This document shows, piece after piece, positions 1 to 6,638 of a DNA stretch of 7,659 nt (its first letter is position 1; each line of letters opens with the position of its first letter). The stretch lies in NCBI GenBank assembly GCA_041674345.1, contig JBAYVY010000170.1:1-7659 (forward strand). The letters are read 5' to 3'. This DNA comes from JBAYVY01 sp041674345 (GTDB lineage: Bacteria; Planctomycetota; Phycisphaerae; Phycisphaerales; Zrk34). Both the position numbers and the translations under genes were made by a program. The notes under the pieces were generated by a model that saw nothing but the letters and a program-made list of their open reading frames with translations, made no database searches and was not told the DNA's origin.

Positions 1-1242
1 CTGGCCGAGCGGGGCGATGCCAAGACGCAGTTCCTCGTCGGCATGCTCCACGAAAACGGCCAGGGCGTTCCGCGGGACTACGCACAGGCCGCCCACTGGT
101 ATCGCCTGTCCGCCGATCAGGGCTACGACATGGCGCGGAACAACCTCGGCTCGCTCTACCAGGCCGGTCTGGGCGTCGAAAAAGACCCGGCGCAAGCCGT
201 TCATTACTATCAGCTCGCCGCCGATCAGGGCTACGCCTCGGCGCAAAACAACCTGGGCATCATGTACCTGTTCGGCCTGTCGGTGCCGCGGGATTACGAC
301 ATCGCCCGCAAGTGGGTCGGCAAAGCCGCCCGTCAGGGCAACGCCAACGCGCAATATCTGTTCGGCGCGATGTATTACGACGGCAAAGGCGTTGAGAAAG
401 ACACCACCGAAGCGGTGCATTGGTATCGCAAGTCCGCCGATCAGGGCTTCGCGCAGGCACAATACGCGCTGGGCGTGATGTACGATCAGAACCTCGCCGG
501 TCTGTCATCGGACATGCGGGCGGGGATCTGGTATCAGCGGGCGGCGGATCAGGGCTATCTGCCGGCGCAACATGCGTTGGCGGTGATGTACGAGACCGGC
601 CGGGGCGTCAAGCAGGATTTCGCGCAGGCGCTGACGTGGTATCAGCGGGCCGCGGAGCAGGGGTATGCCTCGTCGCAGAACAACCTGGGCCTGATGTATC
701 GTGAAGGCCGGGGCGTCGAGCCGGATTTCGCGCAGGCGTTGGAGTGGTTCACCAAGGCGGCGGATCAAAACCTCGCCGAGTCGCAATACGCGATCGGCTG
801 GATGCACTACCGGGGCCAGGGCGTCGTCGCCGACCCCGCGCAAGCCGCCAAGTGGATCGCGATGGCCGCCGATCAGGGCTTGGCCGTCGCGCAGGCGTCG
901 CTGGGCGTCATGTATCTGCGGGGGCGGGGCGTCGAGCAAAGCGATGCGCAGGCCGCCAGGTGGTTCGCGCTCGCCGCCGACAAGGGGGTGCCCTCGGCGC
1001 AAAACCAGCTCGGCGCCATGTACGAACACGGGCGTGGCGTCACGCAAGACCCCACCCTCGCCTGCAAGTGGTACAACATCGCCGCCTCGCAGGGCAACAG
1101 CACCGCGCGCGAACGCATGGAAAAACTCGCCGCCGGTCTGACCCCCGAGCAACTGGCCGACGCACGCCGACAGGCACAGACCTGGCTCGATCAACACCAG
1201 CCCGGCTCCCCCGCCTACGCCGGCGTCCCCATCGGCGAATAA
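1..1242 (+). CDS. Sel1-repeat (TPR-like) protein, 5' end missing
   Basis: The frame is open from base 1, so the N-terminus lies outside the window; 413 residues are visible. They form ten consecutive 36-residue Sel1-like repeats of the form A-x-AQ-xx-LG-x-MY-xx-G-x-GV-xx-D-xx-QA-xx-WY-xx-AADQGY, from about residue 8 to 367. A short non-repeat tail with LTPEQLADARRQAQTWLDQ follows. Each repeat is a pair of antiparallel helices, and the stack makes a curved solenoid used for protein-protein contacts. Bacterial Sel1 proteins are often exported or periplasmic adaptors, but the signal region is not visible here. Repeat 5 (YDQNLAGLSSDMRAG) has lost the G-x-GV turn and repeat 3 has a degenerate one (GLSV); all ten keep the 36-residue spacing. 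The family is certain, the partner unknown. The gene is convergent with the membrane-protein gene, 25 bp away. Confidence 0.93.
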   Translation: MAERGDAKTQFLVGMLHENGQGVPRDYAQAAHWYRLSADQGYDMARNNLGSLYQAGLGVEKDPAQAVHYYQLAADQGYASAQNNLGIMYLFGLSVPRDYDIARKWVGKAARQGNANAQYLFGAMYYDGKGVEKDTTEAVHWYRKSADQGFAQAQYALGVMYDQNLAGLSSDMRAGIWYQRAADQGYLPAQHALAVMYETGRGVKQDFAQALTWYQRAAEQGYASSQNNLGLMYREGRGVEPDFAQALEWFTKAADQNLAESQYAIGWMHYRGQGVVADPAQAAKWIAMAADQGLAVAQASLGVMYLRGRGVEQSDAQAARWFALAADKGVPSAQNQLGAMYEHGRGVTQDPTLACKWYNIAASQGNSTARERMEKLAAGLTPEQLADARRQAQTWLDQHQPGSPAYAGVPIGE

Positions 1243-1255
1243 CATGCCTCGAACT

Positions 1256-1272
1256 GCCGCTTGCGGCTTAGC
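1256..1272. repeat. Hairpin repeat GCCGCTTGCGGCTTAGC in convergent gap
   Basis: The repeat sits between the stop of the Sel1 gene and the convergent stop of the membrane-protein gene, and it overlaps the latter stop. GCCGC and GCGGC pair around a TT centre, realistically a 4-bp stem with a CTTG loop. There is no T-run on either side, so it is at best a factor-assisted or bidirectional transcript end. The 14-mer GCCGCTTGCGGCTT recurs exactly at 6583-6596 and inverted at 6601-6614, so this looks like one copy of a dispersed intergenic repeat. Confidence 0.5.
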
Positions 1273-1747
1273 ATTCCCCCATACCAACCATCCGCCTCCG
1301 CTTCCGCCCCCCCGCCACCCCCAGCAACACAGGTCCCCCCAACCACAACACATACCCGATGTGTATCCCGCCCAATAATCCGCTGTCACCCAGCGCCAGC
1401 AACGCATAAGCCATCAGCCCCACCGTCACAATGCAAAACCCCATCAGCACCCGCGGCCACCACCACGTCACCCAACTCATGACGAACAACCCGTTCGCCG
1501 CCGTGCCGATCGCACACGCCCGCACATAATCATCCTTTGAAAACCCGTAGATCAGCGACAGCGTATCCTTCGCCGCCATCGCCGCCGCCTCATACCCCAG
1601 CGGCCAGTCCACCCCCACCTTCAACGCCGGCACCACCAACCCCGCCGCGAAACTCAAAAACGCAAGCTGCGCCAAGTCCCCAGGCGTTCGCGCCCGCCAC
1701 CAACCCGCCAACCCCATCATCAAACTTCGCTCAGCCATCCATCGCAT
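1268..1747 (-). CDS. Small four-helix integral membrane protein, unknown function
   Basis: I do not recognise a family. With the start at 1747 the product has 159 residues and four likely membrane helices: about 25-46 (LAQLAFLSFAAGLVVPAL), 77-97 (ACAIGTAANGLFVMSWVTWW), 100-120 (VLMGFCIVTVGLMAYALLAL) and 127-147 (GIHIGYVLWLGGPVLLGVAG). A basic tail, GRKRRR, follows and suggests a cytoplasmic C-terminus. The frame stays open upstream to 1852. I prefer the ATG at 1747 because GGGAGG lies about 10 bases upstream and because the extra upstream residues are polar and unremarkable. The alternative ATG at 1789 has no clear ribosome binding site. The gene is divergent from the AraC regulator and convergent with the Sel1 gene. 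Confidence is good that it is coding (helix pattern, RBS), low for the exact start. Confidence 0.72.
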   Translation of the reverse strand: MRWMAERSLMMGLAGWWRARTPGDLAQLAFLSFAAGLVVPALKVGVDWPLGYEAAAMAAKDTLSLIYGFSKDDYVRACAIGTAANGLFVMSWVTWWWPRVLMGFCIVTVGLMAYALLALGDSGLLGGIHIGYVLWLGGPVLLGVAGGRKRRRMVGMGEC

Positions 1748-1860
1748 CTTCCCAACACCTCCCTCATCAGGCAAGCCGTCGCTTTTCATAAAAACGCACG
1801 CCCAATCACCCCGTTTCGACATCCCCCATTCGCCGTCGGCGCACCAACCCATCGCCCCCC

Positions 1861-1948
1861 GCGTTTAGCGGATGGCGTCAGCCCCCCCGTGTTTAGCGGA
1901 TGGCGTCAGCCCCCCGCGTTTAGCGGGTGGCACGAAGTGCCTCACGCC
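1861..1948. repeat. Three tandem 27/28-bp repeats ending in a hairpin
   Basis: The core GTTTAGCGGATGGCGTCAGC occurs at about 1863 and 1891, followed each time by a run of C. A third diverged copy begins at 1918 (GTTTAGCGGGTGGC); TTTAG begins at 1864, 1892 and 1919, giving steps of 28 and 27 bases. The third copy runs into GGCAC-GAA-GTGCC (1929-1941), a perfect 5-bp stem that extends with mismatches toward 1924-1947. The array lies in the divergent region between the membrane-protein and AraC genes, so it may carry promoter or regulator sites, but no -10/-35 pair is evident. With only three copies and almost no spacer it is not a CRISPR. Confidence 0.75.
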
Positions 1949-1960
1949 CCCGGAAGTAAC

Positions 1961-2000
1961 GAATGTCGGATGTCCAATGATGAATGTCGAATGATGAATG
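1961..2000 (+). repeat. ATGAATG-type minirepeat overlapping the AraC start codon
   Basis: AATGATGAATG occurs at 1976-1986 and again at 1990-2000 (period 14), and GAATGTCG at 1961-1968 and 1982-1989. The last three bases of the tract are the ATG assigned to the AraC gene. A similar tract, with repeated TTCGTCATT (AATGACGAA on the minus strand), lies at the start of the prepilin-like gene near 6548-6563. Confidence 0.65.
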
Positions 2001-2702
2001 GAGATCATCTCCACCGACCGCAGCGCCGGGCGGTTTCGTACATGCCACGACGTTGGCGGTCTGGGAATGGTCCTGGAGGGCGTGGATCGGGGCGAAGTTC
2101 ATCGGCGCGACCGGCCGGTGACGTTCGAGGTGGCGCATGACGGGCGACACCGCCTGGCGGGCGGGGCGTTTCGCCGGGACAGGCCGATCCCCGGACTCTC
2201 GGGTGTCGGACAGGGTTGGTTACAGACCGACGCGGCACTGGAGCATCTGCTGGAATACATCGTGCATCTGTTCGACCGGGGCCGGACGCCGCGGTGGCTG
2301 GCGCGGCAACTGGGTCGGCAACTGTTGTGCGAACTGGTTGAAAGCGGGCGGACCAGCAAGGTTCACGGGCACAACGTCCCGCCGCGGGTCGAACAGGTGA
2401 CGCGATTCATCGCTTCGCATGTTGACCAGCCGCTGTCGCTCCGCGAACTGGTGGGGTTCACGCAACTGAGTCCGGCCACCGTGTGGCGGCTGTTCCGCGA
2501 ACACCTGAACACGACGACGGTAAGGTGGATCAGAAACGTGAAAATGGAACGCGCCAAGACGTTGCTGCGAACCCGCCGCCTGTCGGTGGCGCGGATCGGC
2601 GAACTGGTGGGCATGGACGATCCGTTTTATTTTTCCAAAGGTTTCAAAGCGCGGACCGACCGCTCGCCGACGCAATACCGACAACGGGCGGGTTGGATTT
2701 AG
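1998..2702 (+). CDS. AraC/XylS-family transcriptional regulator, short N-terminal part
   Basis: The 234-residue product ends in a typical AraC DNA-binding domain of two helix-turn-helix units. The first is about residues 147-170 (LSLRELVGFTQLSPATVWRL). The second is about 195-228 (LSVARIGELVGMDDPFYFSK, then the family signature F-K-x-x-x-x-x-SP-x-x-YR as FKARTDRSPTQYR). Residues 78-118 look helical, like the linker of full-length members. The first 75 or so residues do not resemble the usual cupin sensor domain, and the protein is shorter than the common 280-300 residues. A TGA lies directly upstream in frame (1995-1997), so the start cannot be earlier, and no Shine-Dalgarno sequence is evident at 1998; a later start is possible. 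AraC regulators often control neighbouring carbohydrate genes, so the convergent glycoside hydrolase is a plausible but unproven target. Confidence 0.88.
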   Translation: MEIISTDRSAGRFRTCHDVGGLGMVLEGVDRGEVHRRDRPVTFEVAHDGRHRLAGGAFRRDRPIPGLSGVGQGWLQTDAALEHLLEYIVHLFDRGRTPRWLARQLGRQLLCELVESGRTSKVHGHNVPPRVEQVTRFIASHVDQPLSLRELVGFTQLSPATVWRLFREHLNTTTVRWIRNVKMERAKTLLRTRRLSVARIGELVGMDDPFYFSKGFKARTDRSPTQYRQRAGWI

Positions 2703-2716
2703 ACCGCCCCGCGGTC
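2702..2716. terminator. Perfect hairpin in the 12-bp convergent gap
   Basis: GACCGC (2702-2707), a CCC loop and GCGGTC (2711-2716) form a perfect 6-bp stem. It overlaps the last base of the AraC stop codon and the stop codon of the opposing hydrolase gene. It is symmetric, so it could mark both transcript ends. No T-tract follows on either strand, so a classical intrinsic terminator is doubtful. Confidence 0.4.
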
Positions 2717-5534
2717 ATGGCGCCGGGGTGTAGTCCAGTTCGTAGTAGATCGCGTGGGTTTGGGCGCTGTCGAGGGTGATTTTGCCATCGACGGGGGCGA
2801 GGGTTTGTCCGGTGCGTTTGCCGTCGTGATCCAGCACGTGAATCGTGGGCGAACCGGCGCGTTTGAGGGTCAGTTCGAGGCGGACGGGTTCGACGAGCAG
2901 CGGCGGGCCGCCGCGTTCGATGAGGTTTCCGGCGATCATTTTCATGCCGGTGTTGCGGACGCGGCCGATCGCGGTAATCAGCACGTGCGGGTCCGATGCG
3001 ATGGCGGCGCTCGCATCGGCGTCAAGCGCGGTGACGTAGATCGCGGCAAAGGGCGTCCGGGACGTGATGATGACATCGTTGAGGTCGAAGGTTTTTCCGT
3101 CCGTGAAACCGACCACGGCCTGCGTGCCGGGGGTGTTGATGGTGATGTACCCATCCCGCGGCGAACGACCGGCCTGCCAGGCGAGTCGTCCGTCGGCGGA
3201 ACGGACCAGGCCGTCGTGGATGTAGTCGGTGAGTTGGACGGCGGTGGTCGGCTCATCGGCGGGTGTGAAGGCGACGACGCCTTTGCCGATGGCGAGCGTG
3301 GCGACGGGGAGGGTGTCGGACGAGAACTGCTTGACATCGTGGCTTTGCCGGATGCGATCATCGAAGCCGATTTTGCCGTCGAACAGCGAGGGCACGTGGA
3401 CGTTGCGTGTGAAGGTGAATTGCGATTCTTTGACATCGCCGCGGTGTACCTGGCGCGCGACGGCGGGGAATACGCCGATGATCTGCGGCACGACGACGTC
3501 CCAGGTTTCCTTCAATTCGCGGCGGAACTGGCCGTCGTCGCCGTTCTGGAAGATGTGGGAAGCGTCCCAGCCGTTGAGTCCCATGCCGTAGGCGCCGAGG
3601 ATGGCGGGGCCTTCGATGGCGAACTCGTTGGGGAAGGTGGAAATCCATTCGGAGAGCATGAAGGGTCGGTCGGCGACTTGCTCCATGCCGGAGCTGAGCA
3701 TTCCGTCGCCGGGGTCGGCGAGCATGGAGGCGGTGCCGCCGAAGTAGTTGTGACGGTCGATGATGCCGACGCGATAGTCGGAGTGGAGATTGAGGAAGTG
3801 GCTGAACGCCCGCCCGGCCTGCCAGTTGGAGCCGAGAATCTCGCCGGGGTATCCGGCGGCGCGAACGGCTTGCACAAAACGGTCGTAAAAGGCGTTCTGC
3901 TGATCGTACATGAAGCGCAGGGTGTCGAGCAGGCGTTGCTTGCGGGGTTTCATTTCCTTGTCGAGATGATCGGGATCGAAGAACCAGGGATTGCCCACGG
4001 GATAGATTTCGCCCTTGTCCCAGCCCTCGTCGCCCATCTGTTCGGACCCGAAGCAGCCGATGGAGCCGGGGCCCCACGCGGCGAGCAGCGACTTCTCATC
4101 GCCGTACTTGTTTTTCAGCCATGTGAAGAACGCCTGGCCGGCGCGCTGTTTGATCGCGGGCGCCTGCTGCAACGCTTTGAGTGTCGTGTAGAAATAGATG
4201 CTGTTTTCGTTGACGATTTCGATGCAGAACAGCGCCGGATCGTCGGCGTATCGCATGTTGCTGTACGGATTGGTGTGATTCAGCAGGTTGACGATCTGCG
4301 CGATTTGAAGGTCTTGCAATTCGGTGGAAAACCAGAGCGCGCCCTGCGACGTGTCGCGCCAGCCGTCCCGACCGGCTTTGAATTGATCGGCGAAGGGAAT
4401 CTTCGCCGCGTCGTCCGATCCGATGCGCACGCGACCGAAGTTCGCCGACAGTTCGGTGTAGATGCCGCGCTGTTTGAATTGGTGGACCAGATAATCCATG
4501 TTGTCCAGCGACTTGGGGTCGTACTCGGCGAAGCTGTTTTTGCTCAGCGCGCCCGACCAGCCCGGACCGTCGGCGAACTTGTGGAATCGCACGCTGTTGA
4601 TGCCGTACCGCGCGTAGAACTTCGCCTGTCGCTCGGCCAGTTCGTGCGACGCAGCGCAGTGGCCGAAGCAGCAGTTGACGCCCCAGAACCGGATCGGCTT
4701 GTCGTTGTAAATCAGTTGCCCGCCCCGGCGGGTCACGCGCCCGTGTTTGCCGGCCGGCGCGTCCAGCCAGCGGCTCATGTCGATCGCGCCGGGCGCGTCA
4801 TCGGTCGATGCGCCGGCGCCCCCGGTGCCCTTCCACTCGAACCACTGATCCCAGTTGTCGGGCATCGGCACGTCCCCCGTCGTCAGATGGACGGCGGCGT
4901 CATCGGGCAGTTCCACCGTCAGCGACACACGCTTTTCCTCGCCCGCCGCCAGATGCCGGGAAGCCAGCATGATCCGCGCTTCGCCGTCCTGCCCGACATC
5001 GGTCGGCTCGGCAAAGGCGAGGGCGAATGTTTTGCCGGCGGCGTCGCGCAGTTCCAATCGCCGCAGCGCCGGCGACAGCGTGCCGCGACCGAAGGGGGTG
5101 TTCACCGTCTTTTCGCCCGATGCGTCATGGATCGTCGCCCGTCCCTCGCCGCGCAACATCTCGCCGAGCCGGACGGCGAACACCACCCCGGTCAGATCGG
5201 TGTCCTGCGACACGCTGAACGTCACATCGACTTTCATTTGGCGCACGCCGTCGGGGCTGACCGTCACGGTGCAATTCATCGGCACATCCGTGCCGCCCAT
5301 TTTCCCGGTGAACGTCGCCCGGACCCCCTGATCCATCGGTTTGAATTCGCCGCTCAATCCGCTCCACTTCCAGTTCGGCCCCCAAACGCTCGGCGACAAC
5401 TCCAACAGCGGCTTGCCGTCGGACGACAACACCTTCACCGACACGCCCTGCGTGAACACGATCAGCGTCTGCGCCTGGGCTTCGACACATAACACGGCCA
5501 CCATCAGACACACTGCGGCGAAAATACGACTCAT
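2715..5534 (-). CDS. Secreted clan GH-A-like glycoside hydrolase (GH5/GH42-like)
   Basis: This 939-residue exported enzyme probably hydrolyses a polysaccharide or oligosaccharide; the substrate cannot be read from sequence. Residues 1-21 form a signal peptide with an AQA cleavage site. About 22-260 is beta-rich, probably an accessory sandwich domain. A TIM-barrel-like core follows, opening with IRFWGVNCCFGHC and YGINSVRFHKF. It contains IEIVNENSIYF (E443, expected acid/base after the family Asn), the IDRHNYFGG strand and FMLSEWISTF (E629, expected nucleophile). About 690-939 is another beta-rich region with a segment like the C-terminal domains of clan A enzymes. The two glutamates are 186 residues apart, wider than in compact GH5 enzymes, implying insertions. 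I start at ATG 5534 because AAGGAG lies 8 bases upstream; GTG 5537 directly before it is the alternative. It is the third of three minus-strand genes for exported proteins. Clan assignment is fairly sure, family number not. Confidence 0.87.
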   Translation of the reverse strand: MSRIFAAVCLMVAVLCVEAQAQTLIVFTQGVSVKVLSSDGKPLLELSPSVWGPNWKWSGLSGEFKPMDQGVRATFTGKMGGTDVPMNCTVTVSPDGVRQMKVDVTFSVSQDTDLTGVVFAVRLGEMLRGEGRATIHDASGEKTVNTPFGRGTLSPALRRLELRDAAGKTFALAFAEPTDVGQDGEARIMLASRHLAAGEEKRVSLTVELPDDAAVHLTTGDVPMPDNWDQWFEWKGTGGAGASTDDAPGAIDMSRWLDAPAGKHGRVTRRGGQLIYNDKPIRFWGVNCCFGHCAASHELAERQAKFYARYGINSVRFHKFADGPGWSGALSKNSFAEYDPKSLDNMDYLVHQFKQRGIYTELSANFGRVRIGSDDAAKIPFADQFKAGRDGWRDTSQGALWFSTELQDLQIAQIVNLLNHTNPYSNMRYADDPALFCIEIVNENSIYFYTTLKALQQAPAIKQRAGQAFFTWLKNKYGDEKSLLAAWGPGSIGCFGSEQMGDEGWDKGEIYPVGNPWFFDPDHLDKEMKPRKQRLLDTLRFMYDQQNAFYDRFVQAVRAAGYPGEILGSNWQAGRAFSHFLNLHSDYRVGIIDRHNYFGGTASMLADPGDGMLSSGMEQVADRPFMLSEWISTFPNEFAIEGPAILGAYGMGLNGWDASHIFQNGDDGQFRRELKETWDVVVPQIIGVFPAVARQVHRGDVKESQFTFTRNVHVPSLFDGKIGFDDRIRQSHDVKQFSSDTLPVATLAIGKGVVAFTPADEPTTAVQLTDYIHDGLVRSADGRLAWQAGRSPRDGYITINTPGTQAVVGFTDGKTFDLNDVIITSRTPFAAIYVTALDADASAAIASDPHVLITAIGRVRNTGMKMIAGNLIERGGPPLLVEPVRLELTLKRAGSPTIHVLDHDGKRTGQTLAPVDGKITLDSAQTHAIYYELDYTPAP

Positions 5535-5542
5535 CACGAAAA

Positions 5543-5549
5543 CTCCTTT
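5543..5549 (-). promoter_or_regulatory. Ribosome binding site of the glycoside hydrolase
   Basis: AAAGGAG on the minus strand, 8 bases before ATG 5534 and 5 before GTG 5537. The spacing favours the ATG. Confidence 0.7.
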
Positions 5550-5573
5550 GCGAACTTGCGAATGACGTTTGAC

Positions 5574-5636
5574 AGCCGGCCATTCTGTTGGCCGGTTCCG
5601 GGTTCCGGGGGAAACCGGCGATCAGAATCGCCGGCT
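5574..5636. repeat. Head-to-head pair of 23-bp REP-like palindromes
   Basis: Two hairpins fill the gap between the prepilin-like stop and the hydrolase start. The first (5576-5595) pairs CCGGCCA with TGGCCGG around TTCTGT. The second (5615-5634) pairs CCGGCGAT with ATCGCCGG around CAGA. Inverting 5574-5596 and aligning it with 5614-5636 gives 20 of 23 identical bases. Two of the three differences are partners in the stem (a C-G pair in one copy, G-C in the other), so pairing is kept. The 17-bp spacer includes CCGGGTTCCGGGGG. This is the arrangement of a BIME-like REP doublet. It could stop, stabilise or process a transcript running from the prepilin-like gene into the hydrolase gene; no T-run follows. 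Confidence 0.72.
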
Positions 5637-5653
5637 ATGACCTTGCCGCAGGA

Positions 5654-6555
5654 CTAATCGGTTTTTTTCACCACGAACACGCCGGCGTCCATTGCGGGGC
5701 GCAAACTCAGACCAAGCCCCCAGTCGGTGTTGGGGACGTTCTGCACATGACCGTCCAGAAAGGCCAGGTTGGTGCTGTTGTTGGGATGGCGAATCATATG
5801 GTTATACATACACTGAGGCGTGTCCCAAGCGTGCCATGGATCGCTGCCGCCTTCGAGGAAGGCATAGAAATTATTGCTTCCACCGGGGTTGAAACGTTCG
5901 ATGTTACTGTCCAGAAACGACAGCATCCGCGAGGGAGAGCGCGCACTGGTAATCTTCCACCGGGGGGATTCCACTCGTTGCTTCCGGGCAGATAACACGG
6001 ATAAATGGAATAGTTCTCCGCATAGCTGACAATGTAGCCGGGGCCGCTGATGGGCTTGGGCAAACTCTCGGGACAGAGCCAGAGCGAGTGGGTGCTCTGC
6101 ACCCTTCCCCAGACCTGTCTCTCGTTGTACGCCGAGCCATACTGTGGATCGGTGTACTGGCCCAGAAAGATGCTGTCGGAGGAAGAGGCGTCCCAGAAAT
6201 TCGGGTAGCCGGGCGGCCCGTCCGTACCGCCGGTGGGACTCCTCCTCCACCACGCGGGCGCAACGTAGCCGTTGTTATCCACCCCATAGACAGACGATGC
6301 CAGACCGATCTGATGCAGGTTCGTCATGCACACCACCGACCGGGCCGAGGCACGCGCCTTGTTCAGCGACGGCAACAAAACGGCGATCAGCAGCGCGATG
6401 ATCGCCACCACGACCAAAAGTTCCACCAGGGTAAAGGCGGAGCGGATTGTCGATTGCCGACCCCCGGAATAGCCGATTGCCGATTGACAGGCAACCGTCT
6501 GCCCCAATCGGCAATCGGCAATCAACAATCGGCAATTCGATAATTGATTCGTCAT
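5654..6555 (-). pseudogene. Prepilin-type N-methylation / H-X(n)-DG protein, frameshifted
   Basis: The N-terminal part (5794-6555) has the type IV prepilin signature SAFTLVELLVVVAIIALLIA, with cleavage and methylation expected between A40 and F41. A helix with LPSLNKARASARSVVCMTNL and the usual LHQIG follow. The C-terminal part lies in another frame (up to 5654) with PSRMLSFLDSN, NNFYAFLEGG and IRHPNNSTNLAFLDGHV, matching the H-X9-DG motif of planctomycete prepilin-like proteins but with ten residues between H and DG. One added C in the C6 run at 5962-5967 joins the halves into exactly 300 residues with no internal stop. These proteins are presumed pseudopilin-like surface or secretion components. 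The first 40 residues come from an intergenic repeat, and the start has only a weak GGA upstream, so ATG 6555 is uncertain. It could be a true pseudogene or a sequencing error. Confidence 0.8.
5962..5967 (-). other. Probable frameshift site in a C6 homopolymer
   Basis: On the minus strand the reading frame passes AAT CCC CCC GGT. The downstream half needs AAT CCC CCC CGG TGG AAG, one more C. The upstream frame then runs on through residues unlike the family before stopping at 5794, while the -1 frame carries the conserved C-terminal motifs. Confidence 0.75.
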
Positions 6556-6565
6556 TCGTCATTCC
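6445..6565. repeat. GATTGCC / TTCGTCA minirepeat tract with 15-bp inverted repeat
   Basis: The tract is built of GATTGCC units and their inverse. GCCGATTGCCGATTG (6472-6486) is perfectly inverted at 6505-6519 across an 18-base spacer, in which GGCA and TGCC can also pair. Further units occur at 6445-6460 and 6524-6535. TTCGTCATTCGTCATT follows at 6548-6563. On the minus strand this DNA holds the start codon and the first 40 codons of the prepilin-like gene, so its transcript would begin with a long hairpin. Confidence 0.75.
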
Positions 6566-6582
6566 ACACCGAACGCGCCTCC

Positions 6583-6614
6583 GCCGCTTGCGGCTTCGCG
6601 AAGCCGCAAGCGGC
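6583..6614. repeat. Perfect 32-bp palindrome between two minus-strand genes
   Basis: GCCGCTTGCGGCTTCG is followed at once by its exact reverse complement. CCTCC (6578-6582) and GGAGG (6626-6630) can extend the stem across a one-sided bulge. It lies in the 83-bp gap after the PEP-CTERM gene. No T-run follows on either strand, so it is a strong transcript-end structure or a repeat rather than a classical terminator. Its arm matches 1256-1269. Confidence 0.8.
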
Positions 6615-6638
6615 GAACCGGCGGCGGAGGAGGAAAAA

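Noticed and set aside
505..1407. 300-codon minus-strand frame under the Sel1 gene
   Set aside because: Antisense to ten clear Sel1 repeats; the translation only mirrors their periodicity.
1861..1948. CRISPR-like array
   Set aside because: Only three units, essentially contiguous with no unique spacers of regular length, and no cas genes nearby.
2754..5492. 912-codon open frame on the plus strand opposite the hydrolase
   Set aside because: It is the antisense shadow of a GC-rich gene. Its translation is low-complexity (Gly, Ala, Val, Asp, Glu, Arg) without domains, while the minus strand has a signal peptide, catalytic motifs and an RBS.
5962..5967. Programmed -1 frameshift
   Set aside because: Slipping from CCC CCC to UCC CCC breaks first-position pairing in the P site, and no obvious downstream stimulatory structure was found. 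A lost base or sequencing error is simpler.
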